NCBI GenBank assembly: GCA_037441225.1
Contig: JBBISU010000029.1
Location: 1 to 35,270 of the forward strand
Direction: 5' to 3'
Length of the DNA stretch: 35,270 nt
Source: JBBFMJ01 sp037441225
GTDB taxonomy: Bacteria > Acidobacteriota > Thermoanaerobaculia > UBA2201
Shown: piece after piece, positions 14,644 through 22,880 of the stretch
Layout: each line of letters starts with the position of its first letter
Position numbering within the stretch: position 1 is the stretch's first letter
Translations under genes and position numbers: made by a program
Notes under the pieces: generated by a model
Database searches by the model: none
Told to the model about the DNA's origin: nothing
The model's input: the letters and a program-made list of their open reading frames with translations, nothing else

Positions 14644-17391
14644 TTACTTGTAAGCAAATATCATAGCATAAATTATCCACAAAATTATAAAAAATCCAAT
14701 TGAAAGTGCTGTCCAGGCAAAAATTTTTACAATTCTCATTTTATAAGAAGGCAAGGAACCCATTTTATATTTTTCAATTAAATTATTTTGAACTAAATAT
14801 TCATATTCTTTTGGCTTATCTAATTTTAGTTCCTCTTCAGTAAGTCCTCCTGAAAATATAACAGTATCCATTGGAAACTTTTCTGGCCTTAAATGGGTAT
14901 TAAAAAAATGGATTGTAAAAATAAAACCAGTTGCAAGTAGTGCTTCATCACTATGGATAATTGTTGCAACATTTATAAGCCAGCCAGGCAAAAATTTTGT
15001 AAAAAATTCAGAAAACCAGAGAGTTAATCCCGTTGAGCCAATTACTGCAATTCCCCAAAAAACTGCAAAATAATCAAATTTTTCCCAGTAGGTCCACCTT
15101 CCATATTTTGGTTTTTCTCCTCTGCCAAAAAACCAAAGAATTGTATAATAAAAATCTTTAATATCCTGGAGAGTAAAAATCATTGTATTTTTTCCAAAGA
15201 TTAAATTTTTAATGTTTCCATATTCTTTTCTTTTCTTTGTAAAGAGATAATATAAATGGCTAAAAAATACAAAAAACATAAGAATTGCTGAAATCCTATG
15301 GATAAAGCCCGTTACTTTAAAACCACCTAAAAGATTTGAAATAAAATAAGCCCAGTTTGTGTAAGAAAATTTTAAAGAAAGCCCAGTAATTGAAAGAGAT
15401 AAAAAGGAAATTATCATTAAAATGTGTAAATATGTTTCAAATATTTCAAATCTTCTAATTAAGTACTTTGTTTTTGGTATTTCCTTTTCATATTCCTTTC
15501 TTTCTCTAAAACTTTTCAAAAACCAAAGAATTGTATGGATTCCAAAAAAGCTTAAAGTTCCAATTAAAAGAAAAGTCATAAACCAGAAGCTATAAAAAAG
15601 ATAGGGGTATTTTTCGGGATCATGGTGGGTTGCATGGGTTAAGTATCCTGCAAATCTTCTTGTTGCACCAGGGTGGCACTTTTGACAGGTTGAAACAACC
15701 TTTTGTCTACTTAAAGTTGAATAAGGATTTTCTGGTGGAAGTATATTATGAGAACCATGGCAATCATAACACTTGGCTGATTTGGCATAGCCCAATTTTG
15801 AAACCTTTCCATGAAAGGTCTCAAAATATGTTTTTGCAATTTCTTGATGGCAGTTCCCACATTTATCCATTATTTCAAAACGAAAAATGTCTTGATCAGC
15901 TCTTTTAATTGTATGAGCAGAATGGCAATTTTCACAAGTTGGAAGCTTTTTTTCTGTCTTTGCTATATAATGTATTGAAGAAGTAAATTGTTGATAAATT
16001 CCTATGTGGCATTTTCCACAGGTCCGCGGTAAATTTTTTGGATTTACAGTTGAGTTTATGTCTTTTGCTGGCAGTTCCAGATGGGCAGTATGACAATTAG
16101 TGCAAGTGGCAGTTACCGTTAAACCACTTTTGAGAAGCCCTTTACCATGGATTGACTCTGTGTAGTGCTTAATTATTTCTTTCTCTTCTCCTTTATATCT
16201 CTTTGCTGCTTTTTCTCCTTCTCTATGGCATTTTGCACAAAGCTTAGGAACATTCATTGGAAATATTTCAGAGCCCGCATCACTTCTTTTCAAAATCTTA
16301 TGGGTATTGTGACAGTCAGTACAATAAGGGGCATTCTCATCTTTTGCAAGGAAAAGTTGCCCATGTTTTGACTTTAAATAATCATTTGCTACTGCTTCAT
16401 GACAGTTTCCACATTTTACTTTTTCCTTTATCCCTTCACAAGGTCTTTTATACAAAGCTGATACCTCTGTATGACATTGGGCACAAGCAATCTTTGAGTG
16501 AGCTGAAAACAAAATTTCTGACACCTCCACATACATTGACCTTCCATCTTTTGATTTCAAATCCGGTTTAATATGGCATTTTAAACATTCTTTATCAGAA
16601 AGCCCTAATTCATAAAATACTTTTCTTACCTTATGGGCTTGATGGCAGTCAACACAAGCAGGCAAAATATGTTCTTCTTTTTCCCATAATTCCCCTTTTA
16701 TTATTTTTTGATGAACCAATTCTATTTCTGCATGGCATTTTGAGCAGGTCTTTGAAATATTTTTTCGAGCAATAGAAGATCTGGGATCTGTATGAGGTAA
16801 AATAAAATGGGATGTGTGACAGGAAGTACAGTTAGCAGAAACAACAAGCCCTTTTTTAAGAAGCCCTTCTCCATGTATACTTTCAGTATAATTTTCTAAG
16901 ATCCTATTTTGTGGAATATCTCTTTGAAGTTGAACAGGTGCTCCTTCCCTGTGACACCTGCCACAAAGGTATGGAATTTTCAATGGTGATGTATTGGAAT
17001 TTAAATCTTTTGAAGACAAAATATTATGAGAATTATGGCAGTCCTTACAACTTGGGGCTAAAGGATCCCCTTTTTTTACTGCTTGCCCATGCAAACTTTC
17101 TGAATGCATTTTTTCTTCTGCTTCATGGCACTGACCACAAAAAACAGGCTTTAAGGGTGCATTATGGGGATAATCTGTGCCCTCAAGCTCTTGATGGCAA
17201 TTTATGCAGTCTAGATCCTTATGAACTGAATTTTTTAATTCTTTTTCTTCAACATATAAGTCTTTTATTCTTACTCCATGTTTAATAGAAAAGCCTTTTT
17301 CACTATGGCAGCCAAGACATTCCTCATTACTCTGGCTATAAATAGAGGCCACAAAAAACAAAGTTAGTGAAAAAATTCTCAAAAAAATCAT
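14644..17391 (-). CDS. CbcL-like fusion: 19-haem cytochrome c plus membrane cytochrome b
   Basis: A 915-residue protein with a signal peptide (about 1-19). Nineteen CXXCH motifs, CLGCH through CQKCH, fill residues to about 570. A five-helix cytochrome b domain follows with conserved histidines (FFGIHTILW, YLHILMII, FIHRISAIL, TIIHSDEALL, FTIHFFN). The cytochrome c part has an internal duplication: the block around NYTESIHGEGLLKKGLVV recurs as HYTESIHGKGLLKSGLTV, each followed by CTSCHT/CTNCHT and a C-x-K-CH. The larger size relative to the downstream 11-haem protein therefore comes at least partly from repeat growth. First gene of the operon. Its promoter places the transcript start two bases before the ATG. 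Electron transfer from quinol to periplasmic acceptors is inferred from CbcL. Confidence 0.85.
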   Translation of the reverse strand: MIFLRIFSLTLFFVASIYSQSNEECLGCHSEKGFSIKHGVRIKDLYVEEKELKNSVHKDLDCINCHQELEGTDYPHNAPLKPVFCGQCHEAEEKMHSESLHGQAVKKGDPLAPSCKDCHNSHNILSSKDLNSNTSPLKIPYLCGRCHREGAPVQLQRDIPQNRILENYTESIHGEGLLKKGLVVSANCTSCHTSHFILPHTDPRSSIARKNISKTCSKCHAEIELVHQKIIKGELWEKEEHILPACVDCHQAHKVRKVFYELGLSDKECLKCHIKPDLKSKDGRSMYVEVSEILFSAHSKIACAQCHTEVSALYKRPCEGIKEKVKCGNCHEAVANDYLKSKHGQLFLAKDENAPYCTDCHNTHKILKRSDAGSEIFPMNVPKLCAKCHREGEKAAKRYKGEEKEIIKHYTESIHGKGLLKSGLTVTATCTNCHTAHLELPAKDINSTVNPKNLPRTCGKCHIGIYQQFTSSIHYIAKTEKKLPTCENCHSAHTIKRADQDIFRFEIMDKCGNCHQEIAKTYFETFHGKVSKLGYAKSAKCYDCHGSHNILPPENPYSTLSRQKVVSTCQKCHPGATRRFAGYLTHATHHDPEKYPYLFYSFWFMTFLLIGTLSFFGIHTILWFLKSFRERKEYEKEIPKTKYLIRRFEIFETYLHILMIISFLSLSITGLSLKFSYTNWAYFISNLLGGFKVTGFIHRISAILMFFVFFSHLYYLFTKKRKEYGNIKNLIFGKNTMIFTLQDIKDFYYTILWFFGRGEKPKYGRWTYWEKFDYFAVFWGIAVIGSTGLTLWFSEFFTKFLPGWLINVATIIHSDEALLATGFIFTIHFFNTHLRPEKFPMDTVIFSGGLTEEELKLDKPKEYEYLVQNNLIEKYKMGSLPSYKMRIVKIFAWTALSIGFFIILWIIYAMIFAYK

Positions 17392-17399
17392 AGCAAAAT

Positions 17400-17428
17400 A
17401 TTTTAAAACCTTTTGTTTTGAATTGCAA
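17400..17428 (-). promoter_or_regulatory. Promoter of the 19-haem/11-haem operon
   Basis: On the minus strand TTGCAA (17428-17423), 17 bases, then TAAAAT (17405-17400). The ATG is eight bases further on, so the predicted transcript is almost leaderless. No Shine-Dalgarno sequence precedes this ATG. Confidence 0.5.
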
Positions 17429-17439
17429 ATTTAATTTAA

Positions 17440-17450
17440 TATGATAAAAT
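17440..17450 (+). promoter_or_regulatory. Extended -10 element of a leaderless gene
   Basis: TATGATAAAAT lies exactly six bases before ATG 17457. TTGAAT at 17418-17423 could act as -35 with the overlapping TATGAT hexamer (16-base spacer). There is no ribosome-binding site, as expected for a leaderless message. Confidence 0.6.
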
Positions 17451-17456
17451 TTTATT

Positions 17457-18125
17457 ATGCTTTTGAACTTTCTTTTTTCCTTGCTTTATATTTTTTTCTC
17501 TTTTTTCCTTTTTAATTTCTTTGAAAATTTTAAAACTTCTTTTATTCCTTTCTTTTCTTTGCTTATTATTTTAATCTTATTTACAACAAAAAAAGAAAAG
17601 CAATATAAAATATTTTCAATAATTTTATCTTTAATCTATATCTATTCAGCTTTTTCAATATTTTCAAAATATTTCATAATTCCTTTTGCCTTATTGATAA
17701 TTTTATGGGTTAAATCTTATTTGATTAAGAATCCAAAAATCCTCTTTATTTTCCACATTATATATGGTTTTTTATTGCTTTTTTCAATTTCATCTTTGAA
17801 AGAAATAGATTTACAAAATTTTTTAATTTCTTTGCATTTTTCTTTGCCTTTTTCTTTAAGTTTAATAAAAAATACTTTATACTTTAAGGAAAATCCCTCT
17901 TTCCCTTACGGGCACTTTATCCCTGTCCTTTTTGGAATAACTGGAATAGTTTTTATAATCTTACGGATTTATTCATTTTTAATATTGATACCAATATTTG
18001 TTTTATTAAGCATTTCTATTTATGCTACCCTCTACCAACCACCATATAAAACCCCCTATCCATTAATTTATCAAATTTGCATTTTTGCTTCAATGTTATT
18101 AAATTATTTAGGAATAAAACTATAA
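17457..18125 (+). CDS. Polytopic membrane protein of unknown function
   Basis: A 222-residue, extremely hydrophobic Phe/Ile/Leu-rich protein with about seven predicted membrane segments and few charged residues (short loops such as TTKKEKQYK and LKEIDLQN). No motif or family is recognised. It is transcribed away from the CbcL-like operon from its own leaderless promoter and converges on the kinase gene. Its base composition, poor in G and C and rich in T, is what an all-membrane protein gives in such an AT-rich genome, so that alone is no sign of transfer. A role in the adjacent membrane electron transport is only a guess from position. Confidence 0.7.
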   Translation: MLLNFLFSLLYIFFSFFLFNFFENFKTSFIPFFSLLIILILFTTKKEKQYKIFSIILSLIYIYSAFSIFSKYFIIPFALLIILWVKSYLIKNPKILFIFHIIYGFLLLFSISSLKEIDLQNFLISLHFSLPFSLSLIKNTLYFKENPSFPYGHFIPVLFGITGIVFIILRIYSFLILIPIFVLLSISIYATLYQPPYKTPYPLIYQICIFASMLLNYLGIKL

Positions 18126-18152
18126 AAAGACATCAGCTTTTGAATATTAAAC

Positions 18153-21118
18153 TTATTTTAATTTAATCTTTGATAATTTATCCTTTAATTTATAAATATT
18201 TTCATTTTCAGGATTTTCTTTTATGCTTTTTTCTATAAATTTTTCTGCCTCATTTACAAAATTTTTAAATTCTTTATTATTTACTAAAAAATATTCTGCT
18301 TTACTTATAAGTATTTCTGCCATAATTTCATTATGTAAACAATAATTCTCATTTATTGACAGTGCTTTTTTTGCTTCTTCTTCTCTTTCAAAATCTTTCA
18401 AAGGATCAAGTTTTTTTGAAATTTTATAATTTGCATATTTTAAAATTAACATAGCCATATTGTAATATGGAGTTGTCCAGCTTTTATAAATATTTGATGC
18501 TTTTAAATAAAATTTAAGGGATTTTTTAAAATTTTCTTCGGGATTTTTGCCTTTTCTAATATCATAAATTGCTTTTTGAAAATACAATTCACCCAAATCA
18601 TTTAGAGGAAATGGTGAAATTTTTTCAATTTCCAATGTCTTATTCAAAGCTTCTTCAGATAATGTGAAATAATTTTCAGGATTTTCGCCAATCTTGATTT
18701 TATATTTTGATAATTCAATATAATTCCCTCCTAAATTATTTATTGCTTTTGCATAATTTGGGTTTATTTTAAGGGCTTCTTTGTAATATTTATTTGATAT
18801 TTCTAAATTTTTTTCAGGGGAAATTCCTTTTTCTGCCTCATAAAGAGCAATTTCTGCATAATTTACACCAAGATTGAGCAAAGCACTTAAGTAATTAGGA
18901 TTTTTTTCAATTGCTTTTTTTTGTCTTTCTATGGCAATTTTTAAAGATTCCCTTGGATCTTTCNNNNNNNNNNNNNNNNNNNNNNNNNNNNNNNNNNNNN
19001 NNNNNNNNNNNNNNNNNNNNNNNNNNNNNNNNNNNNNNNNNNNNNNNNNNNNNNNNNNNNNNNAAAGAATCTATTCCATTTTGCTCTTCATAGCTTGATT
19101 TTATAATATAGGCAACACCTAAATTATTATAAGCAGAAGAAAACTCACTTTTTAATGAAATGGCTTTTTCAGCTGATAAAATTGCTTCTTCAAGAAAAGC
19201 CAAAGGATTTTTCCATATTTAAATAATTCATTTGCCCAATTCCAAAAAATCAGTGATTTCAAATTGTAAATTTTTTCATCTTGAGGGTCTATTTCAAGGG
19301 CATTTTCAATTTCTCTATCTGCCTTTATGAATATTTTTTCATTAAGATTTCCTCTTAAAGCATAATTTTTAAATTTCAACCTCATTAAATCTGCCAAACC
19401 AATGTATAATGAAACATCACTTCTTCCAATTTCCTTTGCCTTTATATACTCTTTTTCTGCTTCTTCTAACTGCCCAATATTTTCTTTTTCTTTTCCAATT
19501 TCAATATGGATATCTCCTTTTAATTTATAAATTTCGTAAAACCAAGATGTTTTATCTTCAAATTTAAATGCCTCTTTTAGTGCTTTTTTATACTCCTTTT
19601 CATAAAAATATATCAATATTTCAGAATAATCAGCCAGTTCCTTATTTGTTTTTTTACCTTCTTTGATGTAAAAAAGAGCTTTGTTTTTATATTTTTCCTC
19701 CAATTCTTTCCTTTTTGCCTCTCTTAATTCCTTGTTTCTTATCCTTTCCAAATCTTTTAATTCTTCCTGATAAATTTTTCCCAATACAAGCCCATAAGAA
19801 TATAAAAATTCTGGTTCATTATATTTATTTTCAGATGTGGAAATCTATTTATGCTTTCAATTTCTTTTATTTCTTCGCCAAACTTTTGCATTATCTTTGC
19901 TTTTTTTCTATAAGTAATTTTCTCATTTATCCACATCAAAGAAAATGTTAAAACAATTAGAAAGGCAATTAAAGCTGTCAAATAGACAACTTTATTTTTT
20001 TTGATTTTTTTATATATATGATAAATAAATGTAGTTTTTCTTGCTAATATAGGATCTCCGTTTAAAAATCTATCAAGGTCTTCTGCAAGTGCTTTTGCTG
20101 TATCGTACCTTAAATTTGGATCCTTTTCCAAACACTTAATTGTAATGCTTTCCACATCTTTTGGTATGGCTGGATCTAATTTTCTTAATGGTTTGATTTT
20201 GAATTTTATCCAATACTTCTATAAAATTCCCAGTAAATGGTGGTTTACCTGATAAAATTTCATATAAAGTTGCACCTAAACTATAAACATCTGACCTCCT
20301 ATCCAATTTTTGATTTAATCCCTTTGATTGTTCTGGAGACATATAATAAAGAGTTCCCATTATCATTCCATCTTGGGTAACCGAGGGCTCTGAAACTTCT
20401 TTTGCAAGACCAAAATCCATAATGTAAGGTTTTGGTTCACCTTTTTCATCTTTCTCAATCATTATATTTGCTGGATTTACATCCCTGTGAAGGATCCCAA
20501 TTTTATGTGCTTCTTGAAGGCCTTCTGCCACTTTTTTATTATATTTAATTTCATTTCTAAATTCATTTCTTTTGCTGCGCTTCTTAAATTTTCTCCTTCT
20601 ATGTATTGCATTGAAATAAATGGCTTTCCATCCATTTCCCCTACTTCATAAATCTTGCAAATCACATCACTTTTTAATCTTGCTTGTGCCTGTGCTTCAT
20701 TTAAGAACCTTTTTTGTTTTTCTGGATCATTTTCTTTTAAAAACTTTAATGCTACATACCTATTTAACTTTGTGTCGTGAGCTTTGTAGACCTTCCCCAT
20801 CCCTCCTTCACCTAAAAGTTTTAATATTTTATACCTCTTTTTTGGACTTTCCTTTATTTCTTTTTGCTCCTCTTTTGAAAACTCAATTGTCGATTTTTCA
20901 AAAGTTTCAATTTCTTTTTCTAAAAGTATAACATCTTCTTCTTTTAGAATTCCTTTTGAAACAAGTGCTTTAATTGTTTCATAAAATTCTAATGAAGAAT
21001 TTGAAATTGTTTGACCCTTTGAAATATCTTCCTCTGAAATTTTTAAATCAGAAACTTCTATCAAGTTTTTTTTCAAAGCCAATATCAAGATCTTCTTTTC
21101 TTTTTCCTTATCCATCAT
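18153..21118 (-). pseudogene. Ser/Thr protein kinase with TPR repeats, frameshifted four times
   Basis: About 988 codons read across three frames. Order: a short N-terminal helix region; a kinase domain with LGEGGMGKVYKAHD, VALKFL, FLNEAQAQ, HRDVNPANI, DFGLAKE and MSPEQ; one membrane helix (VVYLTALIAFLIVLTFSLMW); then TPR-like repeats with 'G-x-N-P' linkers (KGKNPEENF, KIGENPENYF, NPNYAKAINNLG). Frameshifts lie at 20532-20537 (run of six A on the coding strand, one lost), near 20190-20205, near 19795-19805, and at 19208-19212 (A run, one lost: GKNPLAF). A 100-N gap interrupts the TPR part. The catalytic-loop Lys of HRDxKxxN is Asn (HRDVNPAN). Either the gene is decaying or these are homopolymer errors at a poorly covered site. 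Known relatives signal stress or sensing; no target is evident. Confidence 0.75.
18964..19063. other. Assembly gap (100 N)
   Basis: Exactly 100 N, the conventional size for an unsized scaffold gap, inside the TPR region of the kinase gene. Repeated TPR units are a plausible reason for the assembler to fail. The frame across it cannot be judged. Confidence 0.99.
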
Positions 21119-21122
21119 TTTA

Positions 21123-21128
21123 ATTATA
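21123..21128 (-). promoter_or_regulatory. -10 box of the kinase gene
   Basis: TATAAT on the minus strand lies four bases before the first and seven before the second of two consecutive ATG codons. A transcript would start at about the second ATG, again leaderless. No ribosome-binding site is seen. Confidence 0.4.
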
Positions 21129-21147
21129 ACTTATTTTATAAAATAAA

Positions 21148-21158
21148 TATGTTAAAAT
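21148..21158 (+). promoter_or_regulatory. Extended -10 element of a leaderless gene
   Basis: TATGTTAAAAT ends exactly six bases before ATG 21165, the same geometry as at 10685 and 17440. No Shine-Dalgarno sequence is present between them. Confidence 0.6.
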
Positions 21159-21164
21159 ATTATT

Positions 21165-21986
21165 ATGATTAAAAATATTATTTATGCAACAGATTTTTCA
21201 GAAGCAGCAGAAAATGCCCTTCCCCATTCTTTAACACTTTCCCTTTTATTTGGGGCAAAACTTATTTTATTTAATGCTCAAATCCTCCATCAGGATGACC
21301 CATCAAATCCTTTATACCATTTTCCTGAAAAGGATGGACTGATAAAAAAAGCAGAAGAAATTTCAAAAAATTTTTTAAGTAAAAAAGCAGAAAAATTAAA
21401 AGAAATTGAATTTGAAACAATTACAAGAAGGGATATTTTCCCTGACAGGGCTATTCTGTCCATAGCAGAAGAAAAAAAATCTGACTTGATTTTAATGGGG
21501 ACAAATGGGAGAAGAGGAATAGCAAAATTTTTATTAGGAAGTACTACATTAAATGTTTTAAAGTTTTCAAAAATCCCTGTTTATGTTGTCCCGCCAGAAG
21601 TAAAGGCACCATCAAAGGAATGTCCTTATAATGAGTTATTGGTTTGTATGGATTTTTCAAAGTCCTCATACAAAGCATTGGAACTGGCAAAGGAGTTTAA
21701 AGAAAAAACAAAGGGAAAATTGCATATAATACATATAGTTGAAGGAAAGGAAAGCGAAGCAAGAAAAAAATTAAAAGAAATTGAAAAAGAACATAAACTA
21801 GATAAATTAGAAATTTTAAAAGGTAAAATTGAAAAAGAGATTTTAAGGTATGCCAGAGAAGAGGCAATTGATTTGTTATTTTTAGGGAATAAATCAGATG
21901 AAGAAGAAGAATTTTTTGCCCTTGGTTCAAAGGTTGAAAGAATAATTTTGCATTCTCCTTGTCCTTGCATAATATCAAAGGTATGA
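21165..21986 (+). CDS. Tandem-domain universal stress protein
   Basis: A 273-residue cytoplasmic protein with two UspA-type domains. Domain 1 (about 1-142) starts KNIIYATDFSEAAENAL and keeps the ATP-binding pattern GTNGRRGIAKFLLGSTT, ending IPVYVVPP. Domain 2 (about 152-273) starts NELLVCMDFSKSSYKAL and ends with LGNKSDEEEEFFALGSKVER and CPCIISKV. There the G-x2-G spacing is lost, so probably only domain 1 binds nucleotide. Such proteins accompany stress, anaerobiosis and respiration genes, but the partner is unknown. It ends in TGA, overlapping the next ATG (ATGA), so it is coupled to the unknown gene downstream and divergent from the kinase. Confidence 0.85.
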   Translation: MIKNIIYATDFSEAAENALPHSLTLSLLFGAKLILFNAQILHQDDPSNPLYHFPEKDGLIKKAEEISKNFLSKKAEKLKEIEFETITRRDIFPDRAILSIAEEKKSDLILMGTNGRRGIAKFLLGSTTLNVLKFSKIPVYVVPPEVKAPSKECPYNELLVCMDFSKSSYKALELAKEFKEKTKGKLHIIHIVEGKESEARKKLKEIEKEHKLDKLEILKGKIEKEILRYAREEAIDLLFLGNKSDEEEEFFALGSKVERIILHSPCPCIISKV

Positions 21987-22597
21987 TAATTTTATTAATA
22001 TATTTTTTGTTATTTGATTTGCAAAAGGAATTTTACCTGGATGGATTTCAAGAGACATCCCTTGGTTTTAAATTGGATAGCACTTCAATTGAAAGTTTAA
22101 AGAAAAACATAGAAAATTATCCAAAATGCGATTTTTTTTATATACCCTTGTTGAAAGAAAAAGATGAAAATGCTTTTAAAAGTTTCTTTAATAACTCTGG
22201 TAGCGACCCAATTATTTTGCTTTATCTTTTAAGAAATTTTGATGTTTTTGAAGAATTGCTTAAAAAAGCTAAAATTGATAAATTAGAACTTTTAAAAAGG
22301 TTTTTATGGGCTCAACAAATTGAAAAGAAAGAAAAAACCTGCCCTTTTAATTTAAATTCAAAAAAGCCAAAGATATTAGGTTTTCAAGACGAAATTTCTT
22401 CTGAATGCTACAAACTCTTTTTGATTTATTCTTTTGGAGAATATAATGATTCAATTGAATTTTCCTCCTGTGAACCAATATTGAAGGAAAATCTTCAAGG
22501 AGATTTATCAAATTTAATGAAAAGATATAAGATACCATTATTACATAGAAATATTATTGAAGTTAATGAACAAAAAATTATAAAAAAAACAAAATAA
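21983..22597 (+). CDS. Protein of unknown function with hydrophobic N-terminus
   Basis: A 204-residue protein. The ATG at 21983 is chosen over an upstream TTG because it overlaps the preceding stop as ATGA and begins directly with a hydrophobic segment (MIILLIYFLLFDL) that looks like a signal or anchor. The rest is soluble and Lys/Glu/Phe-rich, with Cys in ENYPKCDFFYIP, EKTCPFNLN, SSECYKLF and EFSSCEPIL. No family is recognised. Translational coupling to the universal stress protein is the only clue to function. Confidence 0.65.
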   Translation: MIILLIYFLLFDLQKEFYLDGFQETSLGFKLDSTSIESLKKNIENYPKCDFFYIPLLKEKDENAFKSFFNNSGSDPIILLYLLRNFDVFEELLKKAKIDKLELLKRFLWAQQIEKKEKTCPFNLNSKKPKILGFQDEISSECYKLFLIYSFGEYNDSIEFSSCEPILKENLQGDLSNLMKRYKIPLLHRNIIEVNEQKIIKKTK

Positions 22598-22747
22598 TTA
22601 TAAATTTTAAAGGTCTGTTTTCATATTTATTAAAAAAAATTTGATTTTTAATTTTTGGAAGCCCTTTTCCACAAATTTGCAAAATCATGTAATATTGTAA
22701 TAGGGTGCAATAATAAATTTTTCATAATTGTTATTTTCTTCACAAAC

Positions 22748-22775
22748 AAAAAATGTGATCCAGATCACATTTTTT
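22748..22775 (+). promoter_or_regulatory. Near-perfect CRP-type operator
   Basis: Two perfect 13-base arms flank a 2-base centre. The core TGTGATCCAGATCACA matches the E. coli CRP consensus TGTGA-N6-TCACA exactly and is flanked by A and T runs. Its centre is about 40.5 bases before the predicted transcript start of the 22881 gene, a class II activator position. A CRP/FNR-family regulator must exist elsewhere in the genome; none is encoded here. The rest of 22598-22747 is AT-rich with no gene seen. Confidence 0.75.
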
Positions 22776-22789
22776 CTGGATTTTTGACC

Positions 22790-22795
22790 TATATT
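22790..22795 (+). promoter_or_regulatory. -10 box downstream of the CRP-type operator
   Basis: TATATT would start transcription near 22802, just before TTGGAGGG, and puts the operator at the classical class II distance. There is no matching -35 hexamer, consistent with activator dependence. An alternative -10, TATAAT at 22797-22802, shifts the start about seven bases. Confidence 0.5.
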
Positions 22796-22816
22796 ATATA
22801 ATTGGAGGGAATAAAA

Positions 22817-22879
22817 ATGAATTATTTATTGTTTCTGGCATATAAATTGCATAAAATTTTATTCGGGAGGAACAATTAA
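22817..22879 (+). CDS. Short leader reading frame before the secreted protein
   Basis: A 20-codon ORF starts at ATG 22817, seven bases after a strong GGAGGG ribosome-binding site, and stops at TAA 22877-22879, one base before the TTG start of the next gene. The peptide is hydrophobic then basic (MNYLLFLAYKLHK...). It resembles no known leader peptide. Placed between promoter and gene with better initiation signals than the gene itself, it could couple or attenuate translation. Alternatively the original start was here and a small indel separated it. Speculative. Confidence 0.4.
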   Translation: MNYLLFLAYKLHKILFGRNN

Positions 22880-22880
22880 A

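Noticed and set aside
6286..17455. Shared palindrome ATAAAATTTTAT at 6286 and 17444
   Set aside because: At this base composition a 12-base A/T palindrome is expected by chance, and the second copy is part of a -10 region and start codon.
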